DNA of 64,000 nt from Elusimicrobiota bacterium. Lineage in GTDB: Bacteria > Elusimicrobiota > Elusimicrobia > UBA1565 > UBA9628. The DNA lies in assembly GCA_027451985.1 (NCBI GenBank), contig DAIDHS010000010.1, positions 1-64,000 on the forward strand, in the 5' to 3' direction. The notes below the pieces were generated by a model. That model saw nothing but the letters and a program-made list of their open reading frames with translations, had not been told where the DNA came from and did no database searches. Every line of letters begins with the position of its first letter. The stretch's first letter is position 1. Shown here in pieces: positions 16,403 to 25,014 of this stretch. Position numbers and translations under genes: made by a program.

Positions 16403-16837
16403 ATGTCGAAACTGCAGGAGACTTTGTCTACGGTCGGTTCGGAACTGAGCGTGACGGAAGCCATTTACCGGCGGCGCGCCGTGCGCGAGGAACCCTGGGC
16501 CTTCGTCGTAGTGCAGGATCGCGCCGCGCTCAAGCGGCTCTCCGACGACGCGAGAAAAACCACTCACGATCAGGAACGGAACGTCCATCTGCCGGGAGAG
16601 GCGAAGCACCACTTCCGCATCCCGGAGAACTTCATGCTCGCGGCCTGCGCGATGGGGTTGGGCACCTGCGTCATCGGGCTGGCGGTCAAGGCTCTTAACG
16701 ATCCCAAGTGGAAGAAGGAGTTCAATGTCCCGGCGGGCATGATCGCCTACGCGCCCATTATCGTGGGGATTCCGAAGGGGGAAGCGCCCGCCGTAGAGCG
16801 CCGGGAGCCGGAAATACTCGCGTGGAAGTCCGCTTGA
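16403..16837 (+). CDS. Internally shortened nitroreductase-family protein
   Basis: This 144-codon frame keeps family landmarks: the N-terminal EAIYRRRAVRE, the middle EPWAFVVVQDRAALKRLSD, and the C-terminal MLAACAMGLGTCVIGLA with PAGMIAYAPIIVG. Family members usually have about 180-190 residues. Here roughly 25 residues are missing between RRAVR and EPWAF (where FMN-contact and substrate segments normally lie), and another stretch is missing before MLAACAMG. The frame is intact and a strong GGGGGAG site precedes the ATG, so it is transcribed and translated at least in principle. FMN binding is doubtful. It could be a decaying gene or a minimal variant. Confidence 0.7.
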   Translation: MSKLQETLSTVGSELSVTEAIYRRRAVREEPWAFVVVQDRAALKRLSDDARKTTHDQERNVHLPGEAKHHFRIPENFMLAACAMGLGTCVIGLAVKALNDPKWKKEFNVPAGMIAYAPIIVGIPKGEAPAVERREPEILAWKSA

Positions 16838-16853
16838 ACGGGCGGAAGCGAGA

Positions 16854-16988
16854 GTGAAAAAACGCGCACTTAGGCTTGAAGGCGTTTACCGCCTGCTGGA
16901 GCCGGGCCCGGTCGTCCTAATTTCCACGGCGCGGGAGGAGAAAGCCAATATTATGAAGTGGGGGAACGGTCAAAGCGCGAAGGTTTGA
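16854..16988 (+). pseudogene. 5' remnant of a flavin-reductase-like gene
   Basis: A short frame begins at GTG 16854 and reads VYRLLEPGPVVLISTAR, then KANIM. This matches the N-terminus of flavin-reductase-domain (FMN-binding) proteins, where PGPVVLV-TTAR--KPNVMT is typical. It diverges after NIM and stops at 16986-16988, within the 3' end of the opposite-strand beta-CASP gene. About 44 codons survive of a family normally near 180. It follows the damaged nitroreductase directly, so two flavoprotein genes are eroded side by side. Confidence 0.55.
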
Positions 16989-18352
16989 CCGATCGTCGGC
17001 GCCTTGCTTTCGGTGCGCGCCAAGCGCGGAGCCAGGGCGTTCATGGCTTTTTCCTCGCCGTGCACCAGAAAGGTGAGTTCCGCGCGGGTCCGGGCGTGCC
17101 AAGCCAATAGCTCGGCCCGATCGGCGTGGGCGGAAAAGCCGCCGATGGTGTGGATGTGCGCCCGGACCGGGATTTCCTCTCCGAATAAGCGGACGGTCTT
17201 GGCCCCATCGATGATGCGCCGCGCAGGAGTTCCCTGGGCGGCGTAACCCACGAAAACAACGCCGCACTCCGGCCTTGCGAGGTTGTTCCTGAGATGATGG
17301 CGCACCCGTCCGCCCGTGCACATCCCGGAGCCCGCCATAATGACGGCTCCGCTGCGAATCTCGTTGATGGCCTTGGACTCGGCGGCTTCCCGGCAGAAGC
17401 GCAGGTGGGGGAGTTGGAACGGATCTTTGCCTTCCTTAAACATGGCGCGAGTCGCTTCCCCGTAGCATTCGGGGTGACTCTGGAAAATGCGCGTCGCGGA
17501 AATGGCCATGGGGGAGTCGAGAAATACGTGGCGCAACTCGGGCAAGCGGCCTTGTTCGACGCCCTCGCGGAGGAAATAGAGGAGCTCTTGCGCGCGCTCT
17601 AACGCGAACGTCGGAATGATGACGTTGCCGCCGCGACTAAATGTCGCGCTGATGGCTTCGTAGAGCTCGGCTACGGATGAATCGAGGGACCTGTGGCGCC
17701 GGTCTCCGTAGGTCGTCTCCATGACCACCGCGTCGGCTAGCCCAGCTTCGGGCGCGCGCAGGAGAGGTCGTCCAGCGTTGCCCAGATCGCCGGAGAACAA
17801 GACGCGCCGGGACTTTCCTTTCTCCTTTAGTTCCAGTAGGACGCAAGCCGAGCCCAGGATGTGGCCGGCGTCGATGAAGGTGGCCCTAATTCCGGGCGCC
17901 AGATCAAGCGCGCGGCCATAGGCCGCTACGCGGCCAAAATAATCGAGACTGTTGAGGGCATCAAGGGTTTGATAAAGCGGGAGCGGATGGCCGGGACCAC
18001 CGCTTTTTGCAGTTTTGCCCATGCGGTAAAGGGCCTCCTCTTCCTGCAAGTGGGCGGCGTCGAGCAGGACGATTTTAGCCAGCTCCCGGGAGGCTGCGGT
18101 GGTGATGACTTCCCCGCGGAAGCCCCTTTTGACCAGAAGCGGCAGGCGTCCGCAGTGATCAAGATGGCTGTGGGTGAGAAGGAGAAAATCAACGGCGGCC
18201 GGATCGAAGCCGAAAGGCTCGGCGTTCTCCTGCTCAAGCTCGCGGCTTCCTTGGTACATGCCGCAGTCCACGAGCACGCGTTTGCCCGCGCACTCGATCA
18301 TATGGCAGGAGCCCGTGACTCCGCAGTCCGCGCCGTGAAAGGAGATGTTCAT
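16970..18352 (-). CDS. Beta-CASP metallo-beta-lactamase-fold RNase
   Basis: This 460-residue protein has all hallmarks of the beta-CASP nuclease family: HSHLDHCG (about 62), GHILGSA, SGDLGN, a beta-CASP insert (IPTFALERAQELL, GSGMCTGGRVRHHL), then GFSAHAD and the late FLVHGE histidine. Two zinc ions should bind and cleave RNA. Bacterial members resembling the Ysh1/CPSF class often sit in stress islands beside Usp and dehydrogenase genes. I chose ATG 18352 over TTG 18364. It is divergent from cydA and shares a back-to-back sigma-54 promoter pair with it. Its target RNAs are unknown. Confidence 0.85.
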   Translation of the reverse strand: MNISFHGADCGVTGSCHMIECAGKRVLVDCGMYQGSRELEQENAEPFGFDPAAVDFLLLTHSHLDHCGRLPLLVKRGFRGEVITTAASRELAKIVLLDAAHLQEEEALYRMGKTAKSGGPGHPLPLYQTLDALNSLDYFGRVAAYGRALDLAPGIRATFIDAGHILGSACVLLELKEKGKSRRVLFSGDLGNAGRPLLRAPEAGLADAVVMETTYGDRRHRSLDSSVAELYEAISATFSRGGNVIIPTFALERAQELLYFLREGVEQGRLPELRHVFLDSPMAISATRIFQSHPECYGEATRAMFKEGKDPFQLPHLRFCREAAESKAINEIRSGAVIMAGSGMCTGGRVRHHLRNNLARPECGVVFVGYAAQGTPARRIIDGAKTVRLFGEEIPVRAHIHTIGGFSAHADRAELLAWHARTRAELTFLVHGEEKAMNALAPRLARTESKAPTIGQTFAL

Positions 18353-18383
18353 AGTGTTTGGCAACTCCGTTTCTTAAATGTAC

Positions 18384-18399
18384 AGCAACGGTTAGGCCA
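18384..18399 (-). promoter_or_regulatory. Predicted sigma-54 promoter of the beta-CASP RNase gene
   Basis: On the minus strand TGGCCTAACCGTTGCT has GG-N10-GC (plus-strand GC 18385-18386, CC 18397-18398) with TTGCT at -12, close to the RpoN consensus. The expected start near 18374 lies about 22 bases from the ATG at 18352. Confidence 0.65.
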
Positions 18400-18408
18400 A
18401 AATATAAA

Positions 18409-18424
18409 CGGCAAAATTGTTGCC
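18409..18424 (+). promoter_or_regulatory. Predicted sigma-54 promoter of cydAB
   Basis: CGGCAAAATTGTTGCC has GG at 18410-18411, ten bases, and GC at 18422-18423. The expected start near 18435 gives a leader of about 47 bases before the cydA ATG at 18482. The -24 elements of this and the divergent promoter are 11 bp apart. Confidence 0.65.
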
Positions 18425-18481
18425 CGGATGAACTAGAGCCGACTTTATCTAGGCTCGGCAGTTATATATATTGGAACGAGC

Positions 18482-19906
18482 ATGCACTTCAATGTCGTGG
18501 CGCTCTCCCGCCTGCAATTCGCGCTCACGGTCATGTTCCATTATCTGTTTCCGCCGCTCTCCATCGGTCTCGGCGCGCTCATGGTTATTATGGAGGGGGC
18601 TTACCACTGGACGGGGGACAAGGAGTGGGAAACGCTGGCGCGCTTCTGGACCAAGATTTTCGCGGCCAACTTCGCCATGGGCGTGGCCAGCGGCATCGTC
18701 ATGGAGTTCGAGTTCGGTACGAATTGGGCGACCTACTCGCGCTTCGTGGGCGACATTTTCGGCTCGGCTCTTGCCGCGGAGGGAATTTTCGCGTTCTTCC
18801 TGGAATCGGGATTTTTGTCCGTACTCGTCTTCGGCTGGGACCGGGTTTCCAAGCGCATGCACTTTGTGTCGACCTGCCTGGTCGCCTTGGGCGCCTTATT
18901 TTCGGCCGTCTGGATCATCGTAGCCAACTCCTGGCAGCAGACTCCTGCCGGCTACGTCCTAGTCTCGCACAATGGAATTATGCGAGCCCAAATCACCAAT
19001 TTTTGGGCCGTGGTGTTTAATCCCTCGAGCGTGCAGCGCTTGGTACACACTGTTTTGGGCGCCTATATGATGGGTGCTGCCTTCGTGGCCAGCGTGTCCG
19101 CCTATTACGTGCTCAAAGGACGGCACGGCTCTTTGGCGCGCAAGTCTTTGGCTTTGTCCGTCATTTTCGGCGCGCTCGCGGCTTTCGCAATACCTGTTTC
19201 TGGCGATTCCCAGGCGCGCGAGGTCGCGCGCTACCAGCCGGCCAAGCTGGCCGCCTTCGAAGGGCTTTATAAGACCCAAGCAGACGCCTCTCTGACCCTC
19301 TTTGGAATTCCTGACGACGCCCGCCAGGAACTGCGCGCGGCCGTGGGCGTACCGGGCCTCTTGAGCTTTCTGGTGCATGGAAAGACGAGCGCGCCCGTGA
19401 CAGGCCTTGACGCTTTCGCAGCCGACGACCGCCCTCCGGTCGCAGCCTGCTACATCCTGTTCCACGCGATGGTCGTGCTGGGAATTGTGTTGGCCGCATT
19501 ATTCGGTTTTTCCTTGTGGCGCCTGCGCGGCGGCAAACTCTATGAGGATAAGTGGCTGCTTAAGGGGCTGATAGGCTCCGTCCTTCTCGCGCTCCTGGCC
19601 AACCAGATCGGCTGGTGCGCGGCGGAAGTCGGGCGCCAGCCCTGGATTGTTTACGGGTTGTTGCGCACCAAGGACGCCGTCTCGCAGGCGGTGCCGGCCA
19701 ATGATGTGCTCACCTCCATTATTCTTTTCTCCATCATTTACGCTATGCTCGCCGCAGTCTGGCTCTACATCATCGATGAAAAAATAAAGAGAGGGCCGGA
19801 GGAAGAACCCGGGGCGCAGTCACATGAGCGCGGCTGGCTTCAAGCCGCGGGCCAGCTGGCCAACCCTTCCGGCGGGAAGCTCTCGGAGGGCGAGGAGCGG
19901 GCCTGA
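18482..19906 (+). CDS. cydA: Cytochrome bd oxidase subunit I
   Basis: Subunit I (474 residues) of the bd-type quinol oxidase reduces O2 to water with quinol electrons in the inner membrane. Seen here: His20 in [10 protein letters not shown] (a haem ligand), His about 187 in [12 protein letters not shown], Met near 330 in FHAMVVLG, and the GRQPWIVYG motif near 383. The length and short loop between helices 6 and 7 fit the short-Q-loop type rather than the E. coli long-loop form. It overlaps cydB by one base (TGATG) and is preceded by a sigma-54-type promoter. This fits induction under low oxygen. Confidence 0.95.
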   Translation: MHFNVVALSRLQFALTVMFHYLFPPLSIGLGALMVIMEGAYHWTGDKEWETLARFWTKIFAANFAMGVASGIVMEFEFGTNWATYSRFVGDIFGSALAAEGIFAFFLESGFLSVLVFGWDRVSKRMHFVSTCLVALGALFSAVWIIVANSWQQTPAGYVLVSHNGIMRAQITNFWAVVFNPSSVQRLVHTVLGAYMMGAAFVASVSAYYVLKGRHGSLARKSLALSVIFGALAAFAIPVSGDSQAREVARYQPAKLAAFEGLYKTQADASLTLFGIPDDARQELRAAVGVPGLLSFLVHGKTSAPVTGLDAFAADDRPPVAACYILFHAMVVLGIVLAALFGFSLWRLRGGKLYEDKWLLKGLIGSVLLALLANQIGWCAAEVGRQPWIVYGLLRTKDAVSQAVPANDVLTSIILFSIIYAMLAAVWLYIIDEKIKRGPEEEPGAQSHERGWLQAAGQLANPSGGKLSEGEERA

Positions 19907-20922
19907 TGGATTTGCGCGTTCTGTGGTTCGTGCTGCTGGGCGTCCTGCTCTCAGGCTACGCCATTTTGGACGGCTTCGATTTGGGCGTAGGCATCCTTCA
20001 TTTGGGGGCGCGCAATGATGAGGAGCGGCGCATCTTCCTCAACTCCATCGGCCCTTTGTGGGACGGCAACGAGGTCTGGCTGGTGACTTTCGGCGGTGCG
20101 CTTTTCGCCGCTTTTCCGGACGCCTACGCAACGGCGTTCTCGGCGTTCTATCTCGCCTTTATGCTTCTGCTCTTCGCGCTCATCTTTCGCGCGGTGTCCA
20201 TGGAGTTCCGCAGCAAGCGCGAGTGGGCGTGGTGGCGCCGCGGCTGGGACGTCGCGTTTTCGGCCGCCAGCTTTGTCGCGGCGCTTCTTTTTGGGATGGC
20301 CGTGGGCGACTCCATGCTGGGCATCCCAATCGGTGCCAACCATGAGTATGCCGGAGGTTTTTTCAACCTGCTTAGGCCCTACGCTCTCTTGGTCGGCGCA
20401 CTCAACGTTTCTCTGTTCGCTCTTCACGGAGCCATCTACCTTAACATGAAGACCCACGGCGAACTGCAGCGCCGCGTGCGCCGCTGGATGTGGCACGCCT
20501 TTGGGATTTTTCTGACGCTTTATATGTTCACGACCATCGTCACGCTCGCGGAGGTGCCGCGCGCGCTGGGGAATTTTCAGCGGATGCCCTGGCTTTGGGC
20601 GCTGGTCGGCGTTAACGTTCTTGCTTTGGCCAACATTCCACGCTCGCTATTTCTGCGCCGGCCGGGGCAGGCTTTCGCGTCCTCGGCCGCGGCCATCGCG
20701 GCGCTTATCGCGCTTTTCGGCGCCGCGCTCTACCCCAATCTCATCGCTTCAAGCCTCAATCCGGCCTGGAGCCTGACGGTCGCCAATGCTTCCTCCTCGG
20801 CCAAGACGCTACGCATCATGGCGATCATCGCGGCCTGCGGCATGCCCTTCGTGCTGTCCTACACCGCGGTGATTTATTGGATTTTCCGCGGCAAAGTCGA
20901 ATTGGGTAAGCTCAGCTACTAG
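19906..20922 (+). CDS. cydB: Cytochrome bd oxidase subunit II
   Basis: This 338-residue partner of CydA has about eight to nine hydrophobic helices. It begins with the conserved GYAILDGFDLGVGILHL (about 17-33) and contains GPLWDGNEVWLVTFGGALFAAFP (split by the family's conserved Trp and Glu), typical of CydB. No cydX-like small gene or cydCD is visible after it. The gene ends against remnants of two unrelated genes on either strand. Confidence 0.95.
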   Translation: MDLRVLWFVLLGVLLSGYAILDGFDLGVGILHLGARNDEERRIFLNSIGPLWDGNEVWLVTFGGALFAAFPDAYATAFSAFYLAFMLLLFALIFRAVSMEFRSKREWAWWRRGWDVAFSAASFVAALLFGMAVGDSMLGIPIGANHEYAGGFFNLLRPYALLVGALNVSLFALHGAIYLNMKTHGELQRRVRRWMWHAFGIFLTLYMFTTIVTLAEVPRALGNFQRMPWLWALVGVNVLALANIPRSLFLRRPGQAFASSAAAIAALIALFGAALYPNLIASSLNPAWSLTVANASSSAKTLRIMAIIAACGMPFVLSYTAVIYWIFRGKVELGKLSY

Positions 20923-21013
20923 CCGGAAATCCGATTGTAGAGCCAAGCGAGGAGGGCGCCTCCCATGCCGGCATCGGCCAGCCCGTAGAGTGTGCCGATG
21001 AGCACGCCGGCGG
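20919..21013 (-). pseudogene. C-terminal remnant of a small holin-like membrane protein
   Basis: On the minus strand the last 30 codons read GVLIGTLYGLADAG, then MGGALLAWLYNRISG and a TAG stop. This matches the end of a widespread family of about 70-residue membrane proteins, often annotated as bacteriophage-holin-like, that end G-G-x-x-x-A-W-L-Y-N. Upstream of about 21013 the frame runs into sequence belonging to a deacetylase gene on the other strand. The N-terminus is therefore gone and the junction marks a deletion or rearrangement. The family name is from memory of the pattern. Confidence 0.5.
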
Positions 21014-21518
21014 CGCATCGCGGGCTTCTGCTACTTCAACAACCTCGCCGTCGCTTGCGAGAAGATGATTAAAGAGAAAAAGATCGGGCGCGCAGCCATT
21101 CTGGACGTCGACGTCCAGAATGGCGACGGGACCGAGGATATTTTTCCGGGCGGCCCGGAATTATTTACGCCTGCTGCACCAAGCGCCCCTTTATCGAGGT
21201 ACGGGTCTCGTTTTTCGTGGCAACTGTCTTAATTTTCCTCTTCCGCAAGGAGCCAAGGAAGCGCGGGATTTGGAGATTTTAGAAGGCGTTATTGAGCATC
21301 TTTTAGACGCCAAACCCGATATCTTAGCGGTGTCGGCGGGCTTCGATACCTATAAAGAGTGTTCCATCGCGGGTCTGGAGCTTGAGAAAAAATCTTACCG
21401 ACGCATCGGCACCCTGATCGGGCAAACCGGTCTTCGGCGTTTCGCGGTCCTTGAGGGGGGATATGCCGCTGATTCGCCGATTCTAATCGAGAATTTTTTA
21501 GACGGATTTCTGGTTTAA
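21014..21518 (+). pseudogene. Truncated, frameshifted histone-deacetylase-family gene
   Basis: From 21014 one frame reads IAGFCYFNNLAVACEK, then AAILDVDVQNGDGTEDIF, which matches the catalytic core of class II deacetylase-like enzymes (FCYFNN; D-x-D-x-H with His replaced by Gln). Near 21140-21155 homology moves to another frame, giving LRLLHQAPLYRGTG, then RGNCLNFPLP, DILAVSAGFDTY and VLEGGYAADSP, to a stop at 21518. About 120 N-terminal codons are missing. The gene is dead twice over (5' truncation and a frameshift), and the metal-ligand His is also lost. The family deacetylates acetyl-lysine or small amines. Confidence 0.75.
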
Positions 21519-21544
21519 GTCCGCGAATCTTGCGCCGCCTGCGG

Positions 21545-21560
21545 TGGCGGCAGTGTTGCA
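21545..21560 (+). promoter_or_regulatory. Predicted sigma-54 promoter of the glucan phosphorylase
   Basis: TGGCGGCAGTGTTGCA aligns base for base with the RpoN layout TGGCAC-N5-TTGCW: GG at 21546-21547, ten bases, GC at 21558-21559. The expected start near 21571 makes the ATG at 21571 nearly leaderless and favours the ATG at 21595. Confidence 0.6.
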
Positions 21561-21594
21561 TTTATTAAAAATGGAGGTCTCGGCGCCTCCGCTT

Positions 21595-24105
21595 ATGCGC
21601 AACAATCCCTTCCCCTGCGAACTTCCTCCGGAACTGAGCGGTCTCGACGAACTGTGGATCGACCTGCGTTGGATTTGGAATCACTCGGCGGACCGTCTCT
21701 GGCAGGCGATCGATGCGGACATGTGGCAAAGGACGGAAAATCCCTGGCTTATCCTCCAAAGCGTCTCCCAGCAGCGGCTTGAAGAATTGGGAAAAAATCG
21801 GGAATTCCGAGAGCAACTGGCGGAGGTCCTTCGGACACGCCACGAATATTATGGAGAAAAGACCTGGTTTAAGACCGCTTTCCCCGGATCCACGGGTCTG
21901 CGCGCCGCCTATTTCAGCATGGAGTACGGCATCGGAGAAGCTCTGCCCTTGTATTCCGGCGGCTTGGGAATTTTGGCGGGGGATCATCTCAAGGCGGCCA
22001 GCGATTTAGGCGTTCCTTTGACGGCGGTCGGAATCCTCTATCAAGAAGGCTACTTTAGGCAGATGGTCGACGCGGAAGGCCGGCAGATGGAGTTCTATCC
22101 CAACAACAACGCCGCGGATCTACCCATTTTGCCGGTCCGCGATGCGGCGGGCGCGTGGCTGCGCATTCCCGTGCGGCTGCCGGGCCGGGCCGTGTCGCTG
22201 CGCGTATGGCTGGCGAAAGTCGGACGCGTGAATCTTTATCTTTTGGACAGCAACGATCCTATGAACACCCCGGCTGACCGGGGCGTGCTCGCCAAGCTTT
22301 ATCCCGAGGACCGGCAAACGCGGCTCATCCAGGAAATTCTTCTGGGCATCGGAGGCTGGCGCACGCTCGAGACGTTGGGCATCAAGGCGGAGGTCTGCCA
22401 CATCAACGAAGGGCATGCCGCATTCGCCGTTTTGGAGCGCGCGCGGGAGCTTATGCAGGCAGGTAAGCTGAGCTTCGGCGAGGCGCTCTGGATTGGCCGC
22501 GCCGGCAATGTCTTCACAACGCATACGCCGGTTAAAGCAGGTTTCGAGGTTTATTCGGAGAATCTGCTGGCCAAATACATGAAGGATTACGTTGAGGAAT
22601 TGGGCCTAACCTTGGACGAGTTTTTGGACTTGGGACGCCGTGATCGCAGAACGTCCAGGGAAGATTTCAACATGGCTTATTTCGCCATGCGGACCTGCGC
22701 GCGCGTCAACGCGGTCAGCGAGGCGCATGGGGAGCTGAGCCGCCGCATTTTCCAAGACCTTTATCCGCGCTGGCCCAATGATGAGGTGCCCGTGGCTCAC
22801 GTGACCAACGGAGTGCACGTTCCGTCCTGGGATTCGCCCTTGGCCGATCGGATATGGACCGACGCCTGCGGCAAGGAGCGGTGGATGGGGCGGCACAAAC
22901 TTCTGCGCGAGGCCATTGAGAAAATCGACGACACCGCGTTCTGGGCGTTCGCCGGAGGGAAAAGGCGCATTCTCGTGGACTATGCCCGCGAGAGGCTGGC
23001 CAAGCAGCTGAGCCAACGCGGCGCCGATGCGGCTGTCGTGTTTCGCGCCGAGAGCGTCCTTGATCCCAATATCCTGACGCTGGGCTTCGCGCGGCGCTTC
23101 ACCGATTACAAGCGTCCCGATCTCCTTTTGCGCGATGCGGAGCGATTTTCCCGGATTCTGACCAACCCGCGGATGCCCGCGCAGATCATCGTCGCGGGCA
23201 AGGCCCATCCTCAGGATGAGCCCGGAAAGGCCGCAGTGCGGGCCTGGATGGATTTTGTGCGTCGGCCCGAGGTTCGGGCGCACGCGGTGTTTCTGGAAGA
23301 CTACGACATCGCGCTTGCCCAGAAACTGGTTCAGGGCGTGGACGTGTGGATTAACACCCCTCGCCATCCTTGGGAGGCCTGCGGAACCAGCGGCATGAAG
23401 GTTCTGGTTAACGGCGGGATCAATTTGTCCGGCCGCGAAGGCTGGTGGGCCGAAGCTTATTCGCCTGAGCTCGGCTGGGTTCTGGGCGCTTCGGGAGACG
23501 GCGCCGTCAGCGACGAGCGGGATTCGGAGGAACTCTACGAAATCCTGGAAAAGCAGGTGGTTCCGCAGTTTTATGACAGGGACGCAGGGGGAATTCCGCG
23601 GCGCTGGGTCGGTCTCATGCGGGGCGTCATGGCGCGGCTTGCGCCGCAGTTCAGCAGCAGCCGCATGCTCACGGAATACGTTGAGGAGTTCTATCTCCCC
23701 GCGGCCGCGGAATTCGCGCGTCGCTTCGGAGCCGGAGGGAAAGCGGCCAAGCGCCTTTTGGACTGGGAAATCGCGCTGCGCCGGCGCTGGGGCGGCGTGC
23801 ACATTGGAGGCACGGTGGCCAAAAACGAGAGCGAGCACCGAGTGCTGAGCGTTCCTGTTTATTTTGGGGATTTGGATCCGGACGCCGTGCGCGTGGAGAT
23901 TTGCGCCGACGCCGTTCGCGGCGAAAATGCCCTGCGGCAGGAGATGGAGCGCGGCGAAAAGATCGCGGGAGCCGCTAACGGCTACATTTATCGTGCGCGC
24001 GTCCCAGCCACGCGGCCGATGAGCGACTATACCTCCCGAGCCGTTCCTTTTTTCCCGGGGGTACGCGTGCCTGCGGAGTTACCCTTGATTTTATGGCAGA
24101 AGTAG
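21595..24105 (+). CDS. glgP: Alpha-glucan (glycogen) phosphorylase
   Basis: This 836-residue enzyme belongs to the subclass with an N-terminal DUF3417 domain (residues about 1-110: NPFPCELPPEL, WIWNHSADRLW). The phosphorylase core follows: YFSMEYGIGEALPLYSGGLGILAGD, NDGHAAF-like NEGHAAF, GFARRFTDYKRPDL, and the PLP lysine in SGMKVLVNGG (about 601). It releases glucose-1-phosphate from glycogen or maltodextrins. Family homology begins at about the ATG at 21595, and the promoter position agrees; ATG 21571 is the alternative. It stands alone but is preceded by a sigma-54-type site, which fits glycogen mobilisation when respiration fails. Confidence 0.9.
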   Translation: MRNNPFPCELPPELSGLDELWIDLRWIWNHSADRLWQAIDADMWQRTENPWLILQSVSQQRLEELGKNREFREQLAEVLRTRHEYYGEKTWFKTAFPGSTGLRAAYFSMEYGIGEALPLYSGGLGILAGDHLKAASDLGVPLTAVGILYQEGYFRQMVDAEGRQMEFYPNNNAADLPILPVRDAAGAWLRIPVRLPGRAVSLRVWLAKVGRVNLYLLDSNDPMNTPADRGVLAKLYPEDRQTRLIQEILLGIGGWRTLETLGIKAEVCHINEGHAAFAVLERARELMQAGKLSFGEALWIGRAGNVFTTHTPVKAGFEVYSENLLAKYMKDYVEELGLTLDEFLDLGRRDRRTSREDFNMAYFAMRTCARVNAVSEAHGELSRRIFQDLYPRWPNDEVPVAHVTNGVHVPSWDSPLADRIWTDACGKERWMGRHKLLREAIEKIDDTAFWAFAGGKRRILVDYARERLAKQLSQRGADAAVVFRAESVLDPNILTLGFARRFTDYKRPDLLLRDAERFSRILTNPRMPAQIIVAGKAHPQDEPGKAAVRAWMDFVRRPEVRAHAVFLEDYDIALAQKLVQGVDVWINTPRHPWEACGTSGMKVLVNGGINLSGREGWWAEAYSPELGWVLGASGDGAVSDERDSEELYEILEKQVVPQFYDRDAGGIPRRWVGLMRGVMARLAPQFSSSRMLTEYVEEFYLPAAAEFARRFGAGGKAAKRLLDWEIALRRRWGGVHIGGTVAKNESEHRVLSVPVYFGDLDPDAVRVEICADAVRGENALRQEMERGEKIAGAANGYIYRARVPATRPMSDYTSRAVPFFPGVRVPAELPLILWQK

Positions 24106-24125
24106 CGAGGTGCCGGCACACTTGA

Positions 24126-24141
24126 TGGACGCAGTGTTGCG
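24126..24141 (+). promoter_or_regulatory. Predicted sigma-54 promoter of the hemerythrin-korAB unit
   Basis: TGGACGCAGTGTTGCG has GG at 24127-24128, ten bases and GC at 24139-24140. It shares the run GCAGTGTTGC with the phosphorylase promoter. The expected start near 24152 is 19 bases before the ATG at 24171. Confidence 0.55.
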
Positions 24142-24170
24142 CCATATACTTGAAGAGAGTTGAGGCGGCT

Positions 24171-24701
24171 ATGGACATGATTGACGGTTTCGTGGAAAAG
24201 CACGGAGAAATCCGCCGCCTGATGGAGGTGCTGGCCCGGTGCCTCCCTGCCGACTCCTCCGGAGAGGAGGAATTTCAGCCGGAAATGCTCCATAAATTCA
24301 AGGAGACGGCGGAACTTCTCAGCGTCAAGCTGCAAGCGCACGAAGCTCTTGAGCGGCGATTTTTGGCCGTAGCCGCAAAAGAGATGGGACCGGACGGAAC
24401 GCCTTGCTTGTCCGTGGTCGATGAAGATCATGCGGCCATCAACGACATCATCCATATCCTGGAATCGATTTGCTGCTTGGCCGGGAATGCCCGCGCCTAT
24501 TCTTTCCGCTTCTCCGTCTCCAGCCTTTCCTATCGGCTCGAGAGGCATCTGAACTATGAAGAGAAAGAGGTTTTTCCATGCGTGAGGCGTTTGCTCAACC
24601 CGGCGCGTATGGCGGAGGTGGAGCGGGCGGCGGGAGTCTCGCAGCGAATGGAGCCAAGGAGGGAACCATGGGCGAAATGGAAGATGCCGTCAGGAAAATA
24701 G
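24171..24701 (+). CDS. Hemerythrin-like domain protein
   Basis: This 176-residue four-helix protein has the ligand pattern of the hemerythrin-like family: His in VEKHGEIRRL (about 15), HEALERRF (about 62), DEDHAAIND (about 86), and HLNYEEKEVFP (about 128). It should bind a di-iron centre and sense or store O2 or NO, or protect against them. GAGGCGG precedes the ATG at 24171. The C-terminal tail overlaps the next gene by 34 bases. It heads a unit with DUF4404 and korAB, so it may protect the oxygen-sensitive ferredoxin oxidoreductase. Confidence 0.8.
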   Translation: MDMIDGFVEKHGEIRRLMEVLARCLPADSSGEEEFQPEMLHKFKETAELLSVKLQAHEALERRFLAVAAKEMGPDGTPCLSVVDEDHAAINDIIHILESICCLAGNARAYSFRFSVSSLSYRLERHLNYEEKEVFPCVRRLLNPARMAEVERAAGVSQRMEPRREPWAKWKMPSGK

Positions 24702-25006
24702 AGCAGTCCGTACGCCGAATCGACTCCCTAGACGCGGGCAAAAAAACGGAGCTGCTGCGGCGGCTCAAGGTCTTGAAGACGGAATTAGCCGGATTGTCCA
24801 AGACCCACAAAGAAGATTCCCGGAGCATCGCAGGCTTCGCTCAGGTGGCGGCCGAGGAAGCGGCACGGCGCGAAAAAGCGCCGCATCTTTTAAAAAGCGC
24901 CTTGGACGGGCTGGCCATGACAGTCAGAGGCTTTGAAGCCTCTCACCCAAAGCTGACGGAGACCATCAATGACATCTGCGCCATGCTGGCCCAGATGGGC
25001 GTTTAG
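24668..25006 (+). CDS. DUF4404-like coiled-coil protein
   Basis: This 112-residue soluble protein is mostly helical, with a charged coiled-coil N-terminal half (VRKIEQSVRRIDSLD, LLRRLKVLKTELAGL). It ends FEASHPKLTETINDICAMLAQMGV, the pattern that closes DUF4404 proteins (HPxLT...ALxxxGI). A strong GGAGGG site precedes ATG 24668. It overlaps the hemerythrin gene and stops eight bases before korA. Function unknown; the fixed place between a di-iron protein and korAB suggests an accessory role. Confidence 0.65.
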   Translation: MGEMEDAVRKIEQSVRRIDSLDAGKKTELLRRLKVLKTELAGLSKTHKEDSRSIAGFAQVAAEEAARREKAPHLLKSALDGLAMTVRGFEASHPKLTETINDICAMLAQMGV

Positions 25007-25014
25007 GGGGAATT

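Noticed and set aside
18432-18456. GAGCC...GGCTC inverted repeat upstream of cydA
   Set aside because: Only a 5-bp stem with an 11-base loop; too weak to call a terminator or operator.
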